A stretch of 64,000 bases of DNA, from assembly GCF_014873755.1 (NCBI RefSeq), contig NZ_JADBEG010000001.1:8282501-8346500 (forward strand). The letters are read 5' to 3'. Made by a program: the position numbers and the translations under genes. Shown one piece after another: positions 25,495 to 33,256 of the stretch. The stretch's first letter is position 1, and each line of letters begins with the position of its first letter. Under the pieces are notes generated by a model that ran no database searches, was not told where the DNA came from, and was given only the letters and a program-made list of their open reading frames with translations. Source of the stretch: Amycolatopsis lexingtonensis. GTDB taxonomy: Bacteria > Actinomycetota > Actinomycetes > Mycobacteriales > Pseudonocardiaceae.

Positions 25495-26327
25495 ACGCTG
25501 CTCCTGGTGCTCAGCCGGAGGAACTCGGTCTCGTCGTGCGCGGCGAAGACGGTGACCTCGTCGCCGTGCTCCTGAACAAGCTGGCGCAGGCGGCGGTGAT
25601 TGTCCAGCCGGGCGCCCTTCACCGTCTCCATGTGGCCCTCGAACCACTTGAGCCCGGGCGGGCAGCTCGGCGCGGCCGGGTCGACCTGGCCGTGGAAGAA
25701 GTACGAGTCGCCGGCGTTGAGCAGCCAGCCGCTGCCGGTGTCGACGGCGACGCCGGCGTGCCCGCGCGTGTGCCCGGAGAGCGGGATCAGCAGGACCTCC
25801 GGGCCCACGCCGTCGAGCGGGCGGACGGCGTCGAAGCCGAACCACGGCTCGCCGGTGTCCGCATAGGACGTCCACTGTGGACCGTGGGCGAACTGGATCC
25901 GGCGGTAGCGGCCGCGCTCGGCGGCGTCGCGCGGTTCCGTGAACGCCCGCAGCTCTTCGGCGTAGACGTGCACGCGGGCCCACGGGAAGTCGATCAGCCC
26001 GCCCGCGTGGTCGAGGTCGAGGTGGGTCAGCACGATGTCGCGGACGTCCGCCGGGTCGAACCCGAGCGCGCGGATCTGCGTGATCGCCGGCTGCGCGGGG
26101 TCCGGGACGGGGTTGGACTGGCGGACGAACCCGGCGCCGAGCCAGGCCGTGCGGTCGACCGCGGCCGGCGTGCCCATGCCGGTTTCGACGAGCACGAGAC
26201 CCGTGTCCGTCTCGAGCAGCAGGCAGTGGCAGACCATGGTGGCGCGCCGGAACAAGCCCGGCCTGCCGTCGATCAGCCCGCCGCCGAGCGGGCGCATGGT
26301 GCCGCAGTTGAGGTGGTGGACGCGCAT
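25491..26327 (-). CDS. Metallo-beta-lactamase-fold hydrolase (lactonase-like), copy 2
   Basis: 278 residues starting MRVHHLNCGTMRPLGGGL. It carries the zinc motif HLDLDHAGG and the second cluster GHTRGHAGVAVD...LLNAGDSYFFHG, so both copies keep a complete active site. It differs from copy 1 mainly at the C-terminus and in a loop around residues 55-80, which may set substrate choice. ATG at 26327 shares a base with the stop of the TetR gene upstream (TGATG). Probable operon: TetR, copy 2, copy 1. Confidence 0.88.
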   Translation of the reverse strand: MRVHHLNCGTMRPLGGGLIDGRPGLFRRATMVCHCLLLETDTGLVLVETGMGTPAAVDRTAWLGAGFVRQSNPVPDPAQPAITQIRALGFDPADVRDIVLTHLDLDHAGGLIDFPWARVHVYAEELRAFTEPRDAAERGRYRRIQFAHGPQWTSYADTGEPWFGFDAVRPLDGVGPEVLLIPLSGHTRGHAGVAVDTGSGWLLNAGDSYFFHGQVDPAAPSCPPGLKWFEGHMETVKGARLDNHRRLRQLVQEHGDEVTVFAAHDETEFLRLSTRSSV

Positions 26328-26905
26328 CAGGCGAACTCCCGGTCGAGGGTGGTGTGCAGGTGGGTGGCGACCGCGCGCAGCGGCGCGAGGTCGCGGCGGG
26401 TGCGGGCCAGCAGCAGCCCGCCTTCGATGGTGGCGAGCACGACGGTGGCCAGCTCGTCTGCGCGCCCGGCCGGAAGACCTTGCCCGGCAAGGTAATCCGT
26501 GAAGATCGCGTGCCACGACGAGTAGCCGTCCACGCAGGCTTCGCGGATCGGCTCGCTCGCCGCAGCGACGTCCAATGCGACCGTCGCGAGTGGACACCCG
26601 CGCTGGAAGTCGGACTCCGTCAGGAAACTCGCCAGCGCGTCGATCGCCCGGTCGATCGCGGTCGGCGCGTCGGGCGCGTCCCGCAGGATCGCTTCGAGCA
26701 GCGTGCCGGTGCGCTCGCCGGAAAGCCGGACGGCTTCGGCGGCGAGCTGTTCCTTACCACCGGGGAAGTGGAAGTACAGCGAACCCTTGGGCGCGCCGCC
26801 CGCCGTTGTCAGCTGGGTGAGGCCGGTGGCGTGGTAGCCCTGGGTCTGAAACAGGTCGGCGGCGGTGTCGAGCATCCGCTGCCGCGTGTCGGTGCGACGG
26901 ACCAT
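26327..26905 (-). CDS. TetR-family regulator, LmrA/YxaF-like
   Basis: 192 residues from ATG at 26905. The HTH is TDTRQRMLDTAADLFQTQGYHATGLTQL, with GAPKGSLYFHFPGGKEQL, which is typical of the LmrA/YxaF subfamily. GCPLATVALDVAAASEPIREAC in the ligand domain is also characteristic. It is the first gene of the operon with the two lactonase-like genes, which it should repress. It is divergent from the aldose epimerase at 26973, with a short palindrome between them. An upstream in-frame ATG at 26980 would overlap that promoter and is rejected. Confidence 0.85.
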   Translation of the reverse strand: MVRRTDTRQRMLDTAADLFQTQGYHATGLTQLTTAGGAPKGSLYFHFPGGKEQLAAEAVRLSGERTGTLLEAILRDAPDAPTAIDRAIDALASFLTESDFQRGCPLATVALDVAAASEPIREACVDGYSSWHAIFTDYLAGQGLPAGRADELATVVLATIEGGLLLARTRRDLAPLRAVATHLHTTLDREFA

Positions 26906-26927
26906 GGCGATGACGGTAGCGCAAACT

Positions 26928-26946
26928 ATGACGACCGGTCTAGTGA
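26928..26946. promoter_or_regulatory. Candidate LmrA/YxaF-type operator
   Basis: GACCGGTC (26933-26940), extended as ACGACCGGTCTAG, lies in the 67-bp divergent region between the TetR gene and the aldose epimerase. LmrA/YxaF regulators bind TAGACnnGTCTA-like palindromes, so this is a plausible autoregulatory site. Assigned by eye. Confidence 0.45.
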
Positions 26947-26972
26947 CTTCGCGGATCGGTAAGGTCGTGCCC

Positions 26973-27878
26973 ATGGGCAACCCGACCGGTCAGCAGTTCG
27001 AGATCACCCGCGGCAACGCGCGCGCCGTCGTCACCGAAATCGGCGCCGGGCTGCGCGCTTTCGAGGTCGGCGGCGTGCCGTACGTCGAGGAGTTCGGCGA
27101 GGACGAGAAGCCGCCGAAGGGCGCCGGCCAGGTGCTGCTGCCGTGGCCGAACCGGACCAAGGGCGGGAAGTGGACCTTCCAGGGCGAGGAGCAGCAGCTC
27201 GAGATCACCGAGGAAGCGCGCGGCAACGCCATCCACGGCCTGACCCGCCACCTCGAGTGGGAGCTGCTGGAGCACGCCGAGTCGTCGATCACTCTGGCCG
27301 TCGACGTCGAGGCGCAGCCCGGCTGGCCGGTGCCGCTGCGCGCGACGGTGACCTACGAGCTCGCGCCGCGCGAACTGACCATCACGCACGAGATCCGCAA
27401 CGAGGGCGAGCAGCCGATCGGCGTCGGCGTCGGCACGCACCCGTACTTCCGGATCGGCGACGTCCCGACCGACGAGCTGACCCTGACGCTGCCGGCGAGC
27501 CGGGTGCGGCCCTACCTCGGTGACGAGCAGATGCCGTACGCGCCGGAGCAGGACGTCGAAGGCACGGAGTACGACTTCCGCGGCGGCCGCGTGCTGGAAG
27601 GCGTCGACCTGGACACGGCGTTCGGCGGCCTGGCGGCGGCTTCGGACGGCCAGCACCACTTCGTGCTGTCCCACGGGGAGCAGCAGCTGGTCGTCTGGAC
27701 CGGCCCCGACTTCCGCTGGGCGCAGGTCTTCACCCCGGACGACCTGGTCGGCCGCGGCCGGGCCGTCGCCATCGAGCCGATGACCTGCCCGGCCGACGCG
27801 CTCAACACGGGCACCGACCTGATCGAGCTGGAGCCGTCGGCGTCGTGGTCGGGCAGCTGGGGCATCCGGGTCCGGTGA
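26973..27878 (+). CDS. Aldose 1-epimerase family protein (galactose mutarotase-like)
   Basis: 301 residues. It interconverts alpha and beta anomers of a sugar, or of a sugar phosphate in the YeaD group. Family motifs visible: GQVLLPWPNRTKGGKWTF near residue 50, AIHGLTRHLEW with the catalytic His, and GVGTHPYFRI with the second His. The catalytic Glu is in AIEPMTCPADALN. This matches the actinobacterial GalM-like form. ATG at 26973. The following GNAT gene overlaps by 4 bp (GTGA), so both are likely one transcript. Confidence 0.9.
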   Translation: MGNPTGQQFEITRGNARAVVTEIGAGLRAFEVGGVPYVEEFGEDEKPPKGAGQVLLPWPNRTKGGKWTFQGEEQQLEITEEARGNAIHGLTRHLEWELLEHAESSITLAVDVEAQPGWPVPLRATVTYELAPRELTITHEIRNEGEQPIGVGVGTHPYFRIGDVPTDELTLTLPASRVRPYLGDEQMPYAPEQDVEGTEYDFRGGRVLEGVDLDTAFGGLAAASDGQHHFVLSHGEQQLVVWTGPDFRWAQVFTPDDLVGRGRAVAIEPMTCPADALNTGTDLIELEPSASWSGSWGIRVR

Positions 27879-28345
27879 AGCGGCTGGGTCCCGCCGACGC
27901 GGGCGAGGTGCTGACGCTGCAGCGCGCCGCGTACGTCACCGAGGCCCGCGCGCACGGCGACCTCGACCTGCCGCCGTTGCTGGAGACGCTCGACGAGACG
28001 CGCGCGGCTCTGGCGTCGGTGCTCTCGTGGGGCATCCGCGAGGCGGGCCGGCTGGTGGCCTCGGTGCGCCTGACGGTGACCGGCGAGGTCGGGGTGATCG
28101 GCCGCCTGGTCGTGGCGCCGGACCGGCAGGGCGCCGGCCTCGGGGGTGGGCTGCTGCGGTTCGCGGAGTCCGCCGCGCCCGCGGAGGTGACGGTTTTCCG
28201 GCTCTTCACCGGGGCGAACAGCGTGGGGCCGCTGCACCTGTACGCCAAGCACGGGTACCGCGAGACGCACCGGACGCCGGAGAACAACCACGAACTGGTG
28301 CACTTGGAGAAGGCCCGCGTGCACCCGCCCGGACGAGTTCGTTAG
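27875..28345 (+). CDS. GNAT-family N-acetyltransferase
   Basis: 156 residues from GTG at 27875. The acetyl-CoA-binding motif is RLVVAPDRQGAGLGGGLLRFAE (V-x-P-x-x-Q-G-x-G), followed by LFTGANSVGPLHLYAKHGYRE, which is the C-terminal GNAT strand-helix. The acceptor is unknown. Linked by a 4-bp overlap to the aldose epimerase and followed after 11 bp by the amidohydrolase. Confidence 0.85.
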   Translation: MKRLGPADAGEVLTLQRAAYVTEARAHGDLDLPPLLETLDETRAALASVLSWGIREAGRLVASVRLTVTGEVGVIGRLVVAPDRQGAGLGGGLLRFAESAAPAEVTVFRLFTGANSVGPLHLYAKHGYRETHRTPENNHELVHLEKARVHPPGRVR

Positions 28346-28356
28346 CGTGGCGAACT

Positions 28357-29574
28357 ATGGCGAAGGCAATTGTCGGGGGCTACGTCGTCCCCATCGACGG
28401 TGAACCCATCGACGGCGGCACGGTCCTCATCGACGGCGGCAAGATCGTCGCGGTCGGCGCCGAAGCCGACGTCGACATCCCGGAGGACGCCGAACTCGTC
28501 GACGCGGCGGGCACCTGGGTGCTGCCCGGCTTCATCGACGCGCACGCCCACCTCGGCGTCCACGAGGAGGGCGAGGGCTGGTCCGGCAACGACACCAACG
28601 AGATGACCGACCCGAACGGCGCCCGCTTCCGCGCGATCGACGGCATCGACCCGTACGAGCCGGGCTTCGACGACGCGCTGGCCGGCGGCGTCACGAGCGT
28701 CGTCATCAAGCCGGGGTCGGGCAACCCGATCGGCGGCCAGACGATCGGCGTCAAGACCTGGGGCCGCAGCATCATCGACATGGTCTTCGCGGAGCACGTC
28801 AGCGTGAAGAGCGCGCTCGGCGAGAACCCGAAGCGCGTGTACGGCGAGAAGAAGCAGACGCCGTCGACGCGGCTGGGGGTCGCGGCGATCCTGCGCGAGG
28901 CCTTCACCAAGGCCCGCAACTACCAGGCCAAGCGCGCGCACGCCGAGGCCGAGGGCAAGCCGCACGAGGTGGACCTGACGCTGGAGACGCTGTCGAAGGT
29001 CCTCGACGGCGAGCTGTACTGGGACCAGCACGTCCACCGCGCGGACGACATCGTCACGGCGCTGCGGCTGGCCGACGAGTTCGGCTACAAGCTGGTCATC
29101 AACCACGGCACCGAAGGCCACCTGATCGCGGACCTGCTGGCGTCGCGCGATGTGCCGGTGATCCTGGGCCCGCTGTTCACCACGAAGTCCAAGGTGGAGC
29201 TGCGCAACCGCACCCTGCGTTCGGCCGGCATCCTGGCCCGCGCCGGTGTGAAGATCGCGATCACGACCGACCACCCGGTGATCCCGATCAACTTCCTGGT
29301 CTACCAGGCGGCTTTGGCGGTGAAGGACGGGCTCGACCCGGCGACGGCGCTTCGCTCGCTGACGGTGAACCCGGCGTCGATGCTGGGCCTGGACGGGCAG
29401 ATCGGCGCGCTGAAGCCGGGTCTGGACGCGGATGTCGTGCTGTGGTCCGGCGACCCGCTGGACGTGATGAACCGCGCGCTGCGCGTGTTCGTGCGGGGTG
29501 ACGAGGTTTACCACTTCGACGAGTCGCTGGGTGAGGGCGTGTCGAAGGACCGGCGCTACCGCGAGGCCCACTGA
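28357..29574 (+). CDS. Amidohydrolase, imidazolonepropionase-like
   Basis: 405 residues. It has the urease-superfamily TIM barrel: the first metal motif is DAHAHLG at about residue 66, a central KVLDGELYWDQHVHRADD gives the HxH-type ligands, then NHGTEGHL, and the catalytic Asp is in ITTDHPVIP. The N-terminal small beta domain is AIVGGYVVPIDGEPIDGGTVLIDGGKI. These features match the imidazolonepropionase-related amidohydrolases, whose substrates vary (peptidyl or cyclic amides). ATG at 28357. Transcription probably continues from the GNAT gene. Ends near a 15-bp-arm hairpin. Confidence 0.85.
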   Translation: MAKAIVGGYVVPIDGEPIDGGTVLIDGGKIVAVGAEADVDIPEDAELVDAAGTWVLPGFIDAHAHLGVHEEGEGWSGNDTNEMTDPNGARFRAIDGIDPYEPGFDDALAGGVTSVVIKPGSGNPIGGQTIGVKTWGRSIIDMVFAEHVSVKSALGENPKRVYGEKKQTPSTRLGVAAILREAFTKARNYQAKRAHAEAEGKPHEVDLTLETLSKVLDGELYWDQHVHRADDIVTALRLADEFGYKLVINHGTEGHLIADLLASRDVPVILGPLFTTKSKVELRNRTLRSAGILARAGVKIAITTDHPVIPINFLVYQAALAVKDGLDPATALRSLTVNPASMLGLDGQIGALKPGLDADVVLWSGDPLDVMNRALRVFVRGDEVYHFDESLGEGVSKDRRYREAH

Positions 29575-29578
29575 GTTT

Positions 29579-29621
29579 CGGGCAGCACGCCGGTTACCGG
29601 GCGGTTCCGGCGTGCTGCCCG
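29579..29621. terminator. Hairpin terminator overlapping the 3' end of a Uma2 gene
   Basis: CGGGCAGCACGCCGG (29579-29593) pairs perfectly with CCGGCGTGCTGCCCG (29607-29621). It separates convergent genes, and its right arm lies inside the coding end of the Uma2 gene that stops at 29594. Confidence 0.7.
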
Positions 29622-30205
29622 ATCAATGCGTTCAGGTCGAGCTTTGCCGGGAAGGGGACTTCGGTCTCGAAGGTGCCGGTTGTCGGCGCTGCGTCGTGGT
29701 AGCCCTGGCAGGCGACGAGGGAGACCGGTTCGTTGAGGTCGATGATCCAGTAGTGCGGGATTCCCGCGTCGGCGTACTCGTCGTGCTTCACGCGGTAGTC
29801 CGTGCGCCGGGAGCCCGAGGTCGCGATCTCGACGACCACCGCCACTTCGTCCGCTTTGAGCATGCCGTCGTCTTTGTCGACGCGGGCAATTGCGGACTTG
29901 TCGATGACCATCAGATCCGGTCGACGGGAAAAGCCGGGCTTCCCAGGAGGCGCCAAGCCGAGGTCAACATCGCAGCCGGGGACGAAGTCGAGGTGTTCCG
30001 GCAGCTGCGCTTCGAGATGTGCCGCCAGCCGGTGGATCGCGCGGTTGTGTCTGGGTTCATGGCTGGGTGACATCAAGACGCGGCCTTCCACGAGTTCGGT
30101 GAAACCGGTGTCGGTTTCACCGAGCGCCGCGTACTCCTCGATCGTCAGCAGGTGATCGGGAATCTCCCATCGTCGAGCAGGGCCCGGCTCGGAAACTGCG
30201 GTCAC
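29594..30205 (-). CDS. Uma2-family (DUF820) putative nuclease, copy 3 of a tandem trio
   Basis: 203 residues from GTG at 30205, with AAGGAG 6 bp upstream. The Uma2 fold belongs to the PD-(D/E)XK nuclease superfamily. The metal and catalytic residues are visible in RRPDLMVID, VAVVVEIATSGSRRTDY and VKHDEYADAGIPHYWIIDL. The N-terminus is LTIEEYAALGETDTGFTELVEG. The biological role of Uma2 proteins is not established. It starts 10 bp after the stop of the neighbouring copy and is highly similar to it. The C-terminal residues lie in a terminator hairpin. Confidence 0.85.
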   Translation of the reverse strand: MTAVSEPGPARRWEIPDHLLTIEEYAALGETDTGFTELVEGRVLMSPSHEPRHNRAIHRLAAHLEAQLPEHLDFVPGCDVDLGLAPPGKPGFSRRPDLMVIDKSAIARVDKDDGMLKADEVAVVVEIATSGSRRTDYRVKHDEYADAGIPHYWIIDLNEPVSLVACQGYHDAAPTTGTFETEVPFPAKLDLNALIGQHAGTAR

Positions 30206-30215
30206 AGCGGCTCCT

Positions 30216-30743
30216 TCACGACAGCAGGCCGTCGAGGTCGAGCTTGACCGGGAACGGGACGTCGGTCTCGAAGGTGCCGGTCACTGGCGCTGCGTCGTGG
30301 TAGCCCTGGCAGGCGATTAGCGTGACCGGTTCGTTGAGGTCGACGATCCAGTAGTGCGGGATCCCCGCGTCGGCGTACTCGTCGTGTTTGACGCGGTAGT
30401 CGGTGCGCCGGGAGCCCGAGGTCGCGATCTCGACGACCACCGCCACGTCCTCGGCGCGGATCGGGTCGCCCGCTGTCCGGTCGAAGATCAGCAGGTCCGG
30501 ACGGCGGGAGAAGCCGGGCTCGCCGGGTGGTGCCAAGCCGAGGTCGACGTCGGTGCCGAGGGCGAACGCGAGGCCGCGTGGCAGCTGGCGTTCCAGCTGC
30601 GCGGCAAGCCGGCACGCGGCCATGTTGTGCGTGCGGCCGGCGCCGGGTGAGGGTACGACGCGGCCTTCCACCAGTTCGGTGAAGCCGCGGTCGGACTCCC
30701 CGAGCGCTCGGTATTCCTCGATGGACAACAGCTGACCTGGCAT
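30216..30743 (-). CDS. Uma2-family (DUF820) putative nuclease, copy 2 of a tandem trio
   Basis: 175 residues from ATG at 30743. It has the same motif order as its neighbours: LSIEEYRALGESDRGFTELVEG, RRPDLLIFD, VAVVVEIATSGSRRTDY and HDEYADAGIPHYWIVDLNEP. The C-terminal third is nearly identical to copy 3 at both protein and DNA level, pointing to a recent duplication or gene conversion. The middle loop (GDPIRAEDV) differs in length from the other copies. All predicted active-site residues are kept, so the duplicate is not obviously decaying. Confidence 0.85.
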   Translation of the reverse strand: MPGQLLSIEEYRALGESDRGFTELVEGRVVPSPGAGRTHNMAACRLAAQLERQLPRGLAFALGTDVDLGLAPPGEPGFSRRPDLLIFDRTAGDPIRAEDVAVVVEIATSGSRRTDYRVKHDEYADAGIPHYWIVDLNEPVTLIACQGYHDAAPVTGTFETDVPFPVKLDLDGLLS

Positions 30744-30797
30744 GCGGAAAACGTATCCGTACCGCGCGTGGGACAGGGTTCGCTCGACCAGGTCGGG

Positions 30798-31352
30798 TCA
30801 GTCGAGAAGGGCGTCCAGGTCGATCTTGACCGGGAAGGGGACGTCGGTGGTGAAGGTGCCGGTGACCGCGGAGGCGTCGAGGTAGCCGAATTCGCCGGCC
30901 TGGTGGCAGGCGACCAGGGAGATGGGCTCGGTGATGTCGATGATCCAGTAGTGCGGGATTCCCGCGTCGGCGTACTCGTCGTGCTTGACGTGGTAGTCGG
31001 TGCGTTTCGAGCCGGGCGACACGACTTCGATGACAACGGCCACTTCGGCGGCCCGAAGCATGGCGCCGCCCCGGCGAATCCCGGCTTTGTCGACGATCAT
31101 CAGGTCTGGCCGCCGGGAGAAGCCCGGTTTGCCGGGCGGCGCCAGACCGAGATCGACATCCGTGCCGGGAACGAGCTTGAGGTGGCCCGGCGCCTGTCGC
31201 ACGAGTTGCCGCCCGAGCTCGAACACCACGAGGTTGTGTCCGGCCTCGGGGCCGGGGGACGACACGACGCGGCCCGCCACAAGCTCGGTGAAACCCGACT
31301 CGGTTTCACCGAGCGCCGCGTACTCCTCGATCGTCAGCCGCTCACCTGACAT
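30798..31352 (-). CDS. Uma2-family (DUF820) putative nuclease, copy 1 of a tandem trio
   Basis: 184 residues from ATG at 31352 (MSGERLTIEEYAALGETES). It keeps RRPDLMIVD, VAVVIEVVSPGSKRTDYHVKHDEY and AGIPHYWIIDITEP. It is the most divergent of the three, carrying SPGSKR where the others have TSGSRR and a different C-terminal segment (HQAGEFGYLDASA). First in transcription order, 54 bp before copy 2. As with all Uma2 proteins the substrate is unknown; PD-(D/E)XK membership suggests DNA cleavage but this has not been shown here. Confidence 0.85.
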   Translation of the reverse strand: MSGERLTIEEYAALGETESGFTELVAGRVVSSPGPEAGHNLVVFELGRQLVRQAPGHLKLVPGTDVDLGLAPPGKPGFSRRPDLMIVDKAGIRRGGAMLRAAEVAVVIEVVSPGSKRTDYHVKHDEYADAGIPHYWIIDITEPISLVACHQAGEFGYLDASAVTGTFTTDVPFPVKIDLDALLD

Positions 31353-31396
31353 TCCGCCACCGTAGGTGTCCCAAGCGTGTGACAGAACCCGCTCGA

Positions 31397-32533
31397 TCAG
31401 GCCTTCTTCAGCTCCCGGGCGATCACCATCCGCTGAATCTGGTTCGTCCCCTCGAAGATCTGCGGCACCTTCGCCTCCCGCATGTACCGCTCCACCGGGA
31501 AGTCCCGCGTGTACCCGGCCCCGCCGAGCACCTGCACCGCATCCGTAGTCACCTTCATCGCCCCATCCGTCGCCACCAGCTTCGCGATCGAAGCCTGGCG
31601 CTGGAACGGCAGCCCGCGGTCACGTCGCCGCGCGGCCTCCAGATAACAAGCCCGGGAGGACTCCACCGTCGCCGCCATGTCGGCCAGCAGGAACTCGACG
31701 CCCTGGAAGTCGATGATCGCGCGGCCGAACTGCGAGCGGCCCTTCGCGTACGCCACCGCCTCGTCGAGCGCCGCCTGGGCCAGGCCGACCGCGCACGCCG
31801 CGATGCCGAGCCGGCCCGAGCTCAACGACGACAACGCGATCCGCAGCCCGTCGCCCGGCGAACCCAGCAGCCGGGACGCCGGTACGCGGGCGCCGTCGAA
31901 AATCATCTGCGCGGTCGGGGAGCCCGTGAGGCCCATCTTCCTCTCGCGCGGCGCTGCCGACAGTCCCTCGGTCTCGCCGTCGACCAGGAGGCACGAGATC
32001 TCGTCGGGGCTGGTGCGGACCATCGTCGTGTAGAAGTCGGCCACGCCCGCGTGCGTGATCCACGCCTTCGTGCCGTTGACGACGTAATCCGTCCCATCGA
32101 GACGGGCTCGAGTCGACAAAGCGGCCGCGTCCGAGCCGGCCTGAGTCTCCGAAAGCGCGTACGCGCCCAGCAGCGAGCCTTCGAGCATGTCCGGGAACCA
32201 CTCGTCGCGCTGGGTATCCGTGCCGTACTCCGCCAGCGCGTAGCAGGACATCGTGTGCACCGACAGCCCGACGCCGACCGTCATCCACGCGGCCGCGATC
32301 TCCTCCAGAACCTGCAGGTACACCTCGTACCGGACGTCGCCGCCGCCCCAGCGCTCCGGGTACGGCAGGCCCAGCAGGCCGGACTTGCCCAGCAGGCGGA
32401 ACTGCTCGCGCGGGAACTGCTCCGCCTCTTCGGCCGCTGCCGCGCGGGGGGCCAGCTCGTCGCGGGCGATCTCGGTCGCCAGTGCGACCAGGTCCTCGGC
32501 GTCCGAATCCGGCAGCAGGCGTTCGGCGGGCAT
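31397..32533 (-). CDS. Acyl-CoA dehydrogenase
   Basis: 378 residues. This FAD enzyme introduces the alpha-beta double bond into an acyl-CoA. Motifs: [15 protein letters not shown] (FAD/substrate binding), [38 protein letters not shown], and at the C-terminus [16 protein letters not shown] with the catalytic Glu. Standard length. It is divergent from a TetR gene at 32635, and palindromic half-sites lie between the two starts, so substrate-induced derepression is likely. Chain-length preference is not predictable. Confidence 0.9.
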   Translation of the reverse strand: MPAERLLPDSDAEDLVALATEIARDELAPRAAAAEEAEQFPREQFRLLGKSGLLGLPYPERWGGGDVRYEVYLQVLEEIAAAWMTVGVGLSVHTMSCYALAEYGTDTQRDEWFPDMLEGSLLGAYALSETQAGSDAAALSTRARLDGTDYVVNGTKAWITHAGVADFYTTMVRTSPDEISCLLVDGETEGLSAAPRERKMGLTGSPTAQMIFDGARVPASRLLGSPGDGLRIALSSLSSGRLGIAACAVGLAQAALDEAVAYAKGRSQFGRAIIDFQGVEFLLADMAATVESSRACYLEAARRRDRGLPFQRQASIAKLVATDGAMKVTTDAVQVLGGAGYTRDFPVERYMREAKVPQIFEGTNQIQRMVIARELKKA

Positions 32534-32550
32534 CGTCGTCCTCCAAAGCG

Positions 32551-32591
32551 GTACTGAAAACAGTACTGTGGGCTAGTTCAGAGTACAGTAC
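32551..32591. promoter_or_regulatory. Candidate TetR operator with repeated GTAC half-sites
   Basis: GTACTG-AAAA-CAGTAC (32551-32566) is a perfect inverted repeat. A further ACAGTAC is at 32585-32591 and pairs with GTACTGT at 32563-32569. The sites lie between the divergent acyl-CoA dehydrogenase (start 32533) and TetR (start 32635) genes, suiting cooperative repressor binding. Confidence 0.55.
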
Positions 32592-32634
32592 GACAGGCCT
32601 GGGGTGGCCGGAAGACGTAGGAGATAGTGAGCCG

Positions 32635-33216
32635 ATGCGCCCCGAACCCCGCCGACGGCCGACCGCGCGGCAGCGCGCCCTGCTCGCCGAGCTGGAGGCG
32701 CTCTTCCTCGCCGAGGGCTTCGTGGCCTTCACCCTCGACGACCTCGCCGGCCGCCTGCGCTGCTCGAAGTCGACGCTCTACGCGCTCGCGCCCAGCAAGG
32801 AGCAGCTCGCCGTCAAGGTCGTCACCCACTTCTTCCGGGGCGCCGCGGAGCGGATCGAGGAGCGCATCGCCGGCATCGACGACGCCCGCAAGCTCATCGG
32901 GGAGTACCTGGCCGGCGTCTCCGAGCACCTGAACCGGGCGTCGGCGGCGTTCATGCGCGACCTCGCCGAGTTCGGGCCGGCGCGGGAGGCCTACCAGGTC
33001 AACAGCCGGTTCGCGGCGCAGCGGCTCCGGCGGTTCATCGACAAGGGTGTCGCCGACGGGGTGTTCCGGGACGTCCACGCCCGGCTGGTGGCCGAGATGA
33101 CCGGGCTGATCATCGAGGGCATCCAGACCGGCGTGCTCGGGCAGCGCACCGAAGTTTCCGACGCCGAAGCGTTCACCGCTCTGGGTGAGTTGCTGCTCGG
33201 TGGGCTGAACAAATAG
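32635..33216 (+). CDS. TetR-family transcriptional regulator
   Basis: 193 residues from ATG at 32635, with TAGGAGATAG upstream. The HTH is RQRALLAELEALFLAEGFVAF, then TLDDLAGRLRCSKSTLYALA, where ALA replaces the common YYF. The C-terminal domain has MRDLAEFGPAREAY and a helical ligand pocket. It should control the divergent acyl-CoA dehydrogenase, and the palindromes at 32551-32591 are its likely sites. Confidence 0.87.
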   Translation: MRPEPRRRPTARQRALLAELEALFLAEGFVAFTLDDLAGRLRCSKSTLYALAPSKEQLAVKVVTHFFRGAAERIEERIAGIDDARKLIGEYLAGVSEHLNRASAAFMRDLAEFGPAREAYQVNSRFAAQRLRRFIDKGVADGVFRDVHARLVAEMTGLIIEGIQTGVLGQRTEVSDAEAFTALGELLLGGLNK

Positions 33217-33256
33217 CGGACAGGAATTGTCAGCCCGCAATGGATAAACTCCCCGC

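Noticed and set aside
29594..31352. Uma2 trio as part of a restriction-modification or CRISPR system
   Set aside because: No methylase, helicase, Cas or toxin-antitoxin gene lies beside it; the neighbours are metabolic genes.
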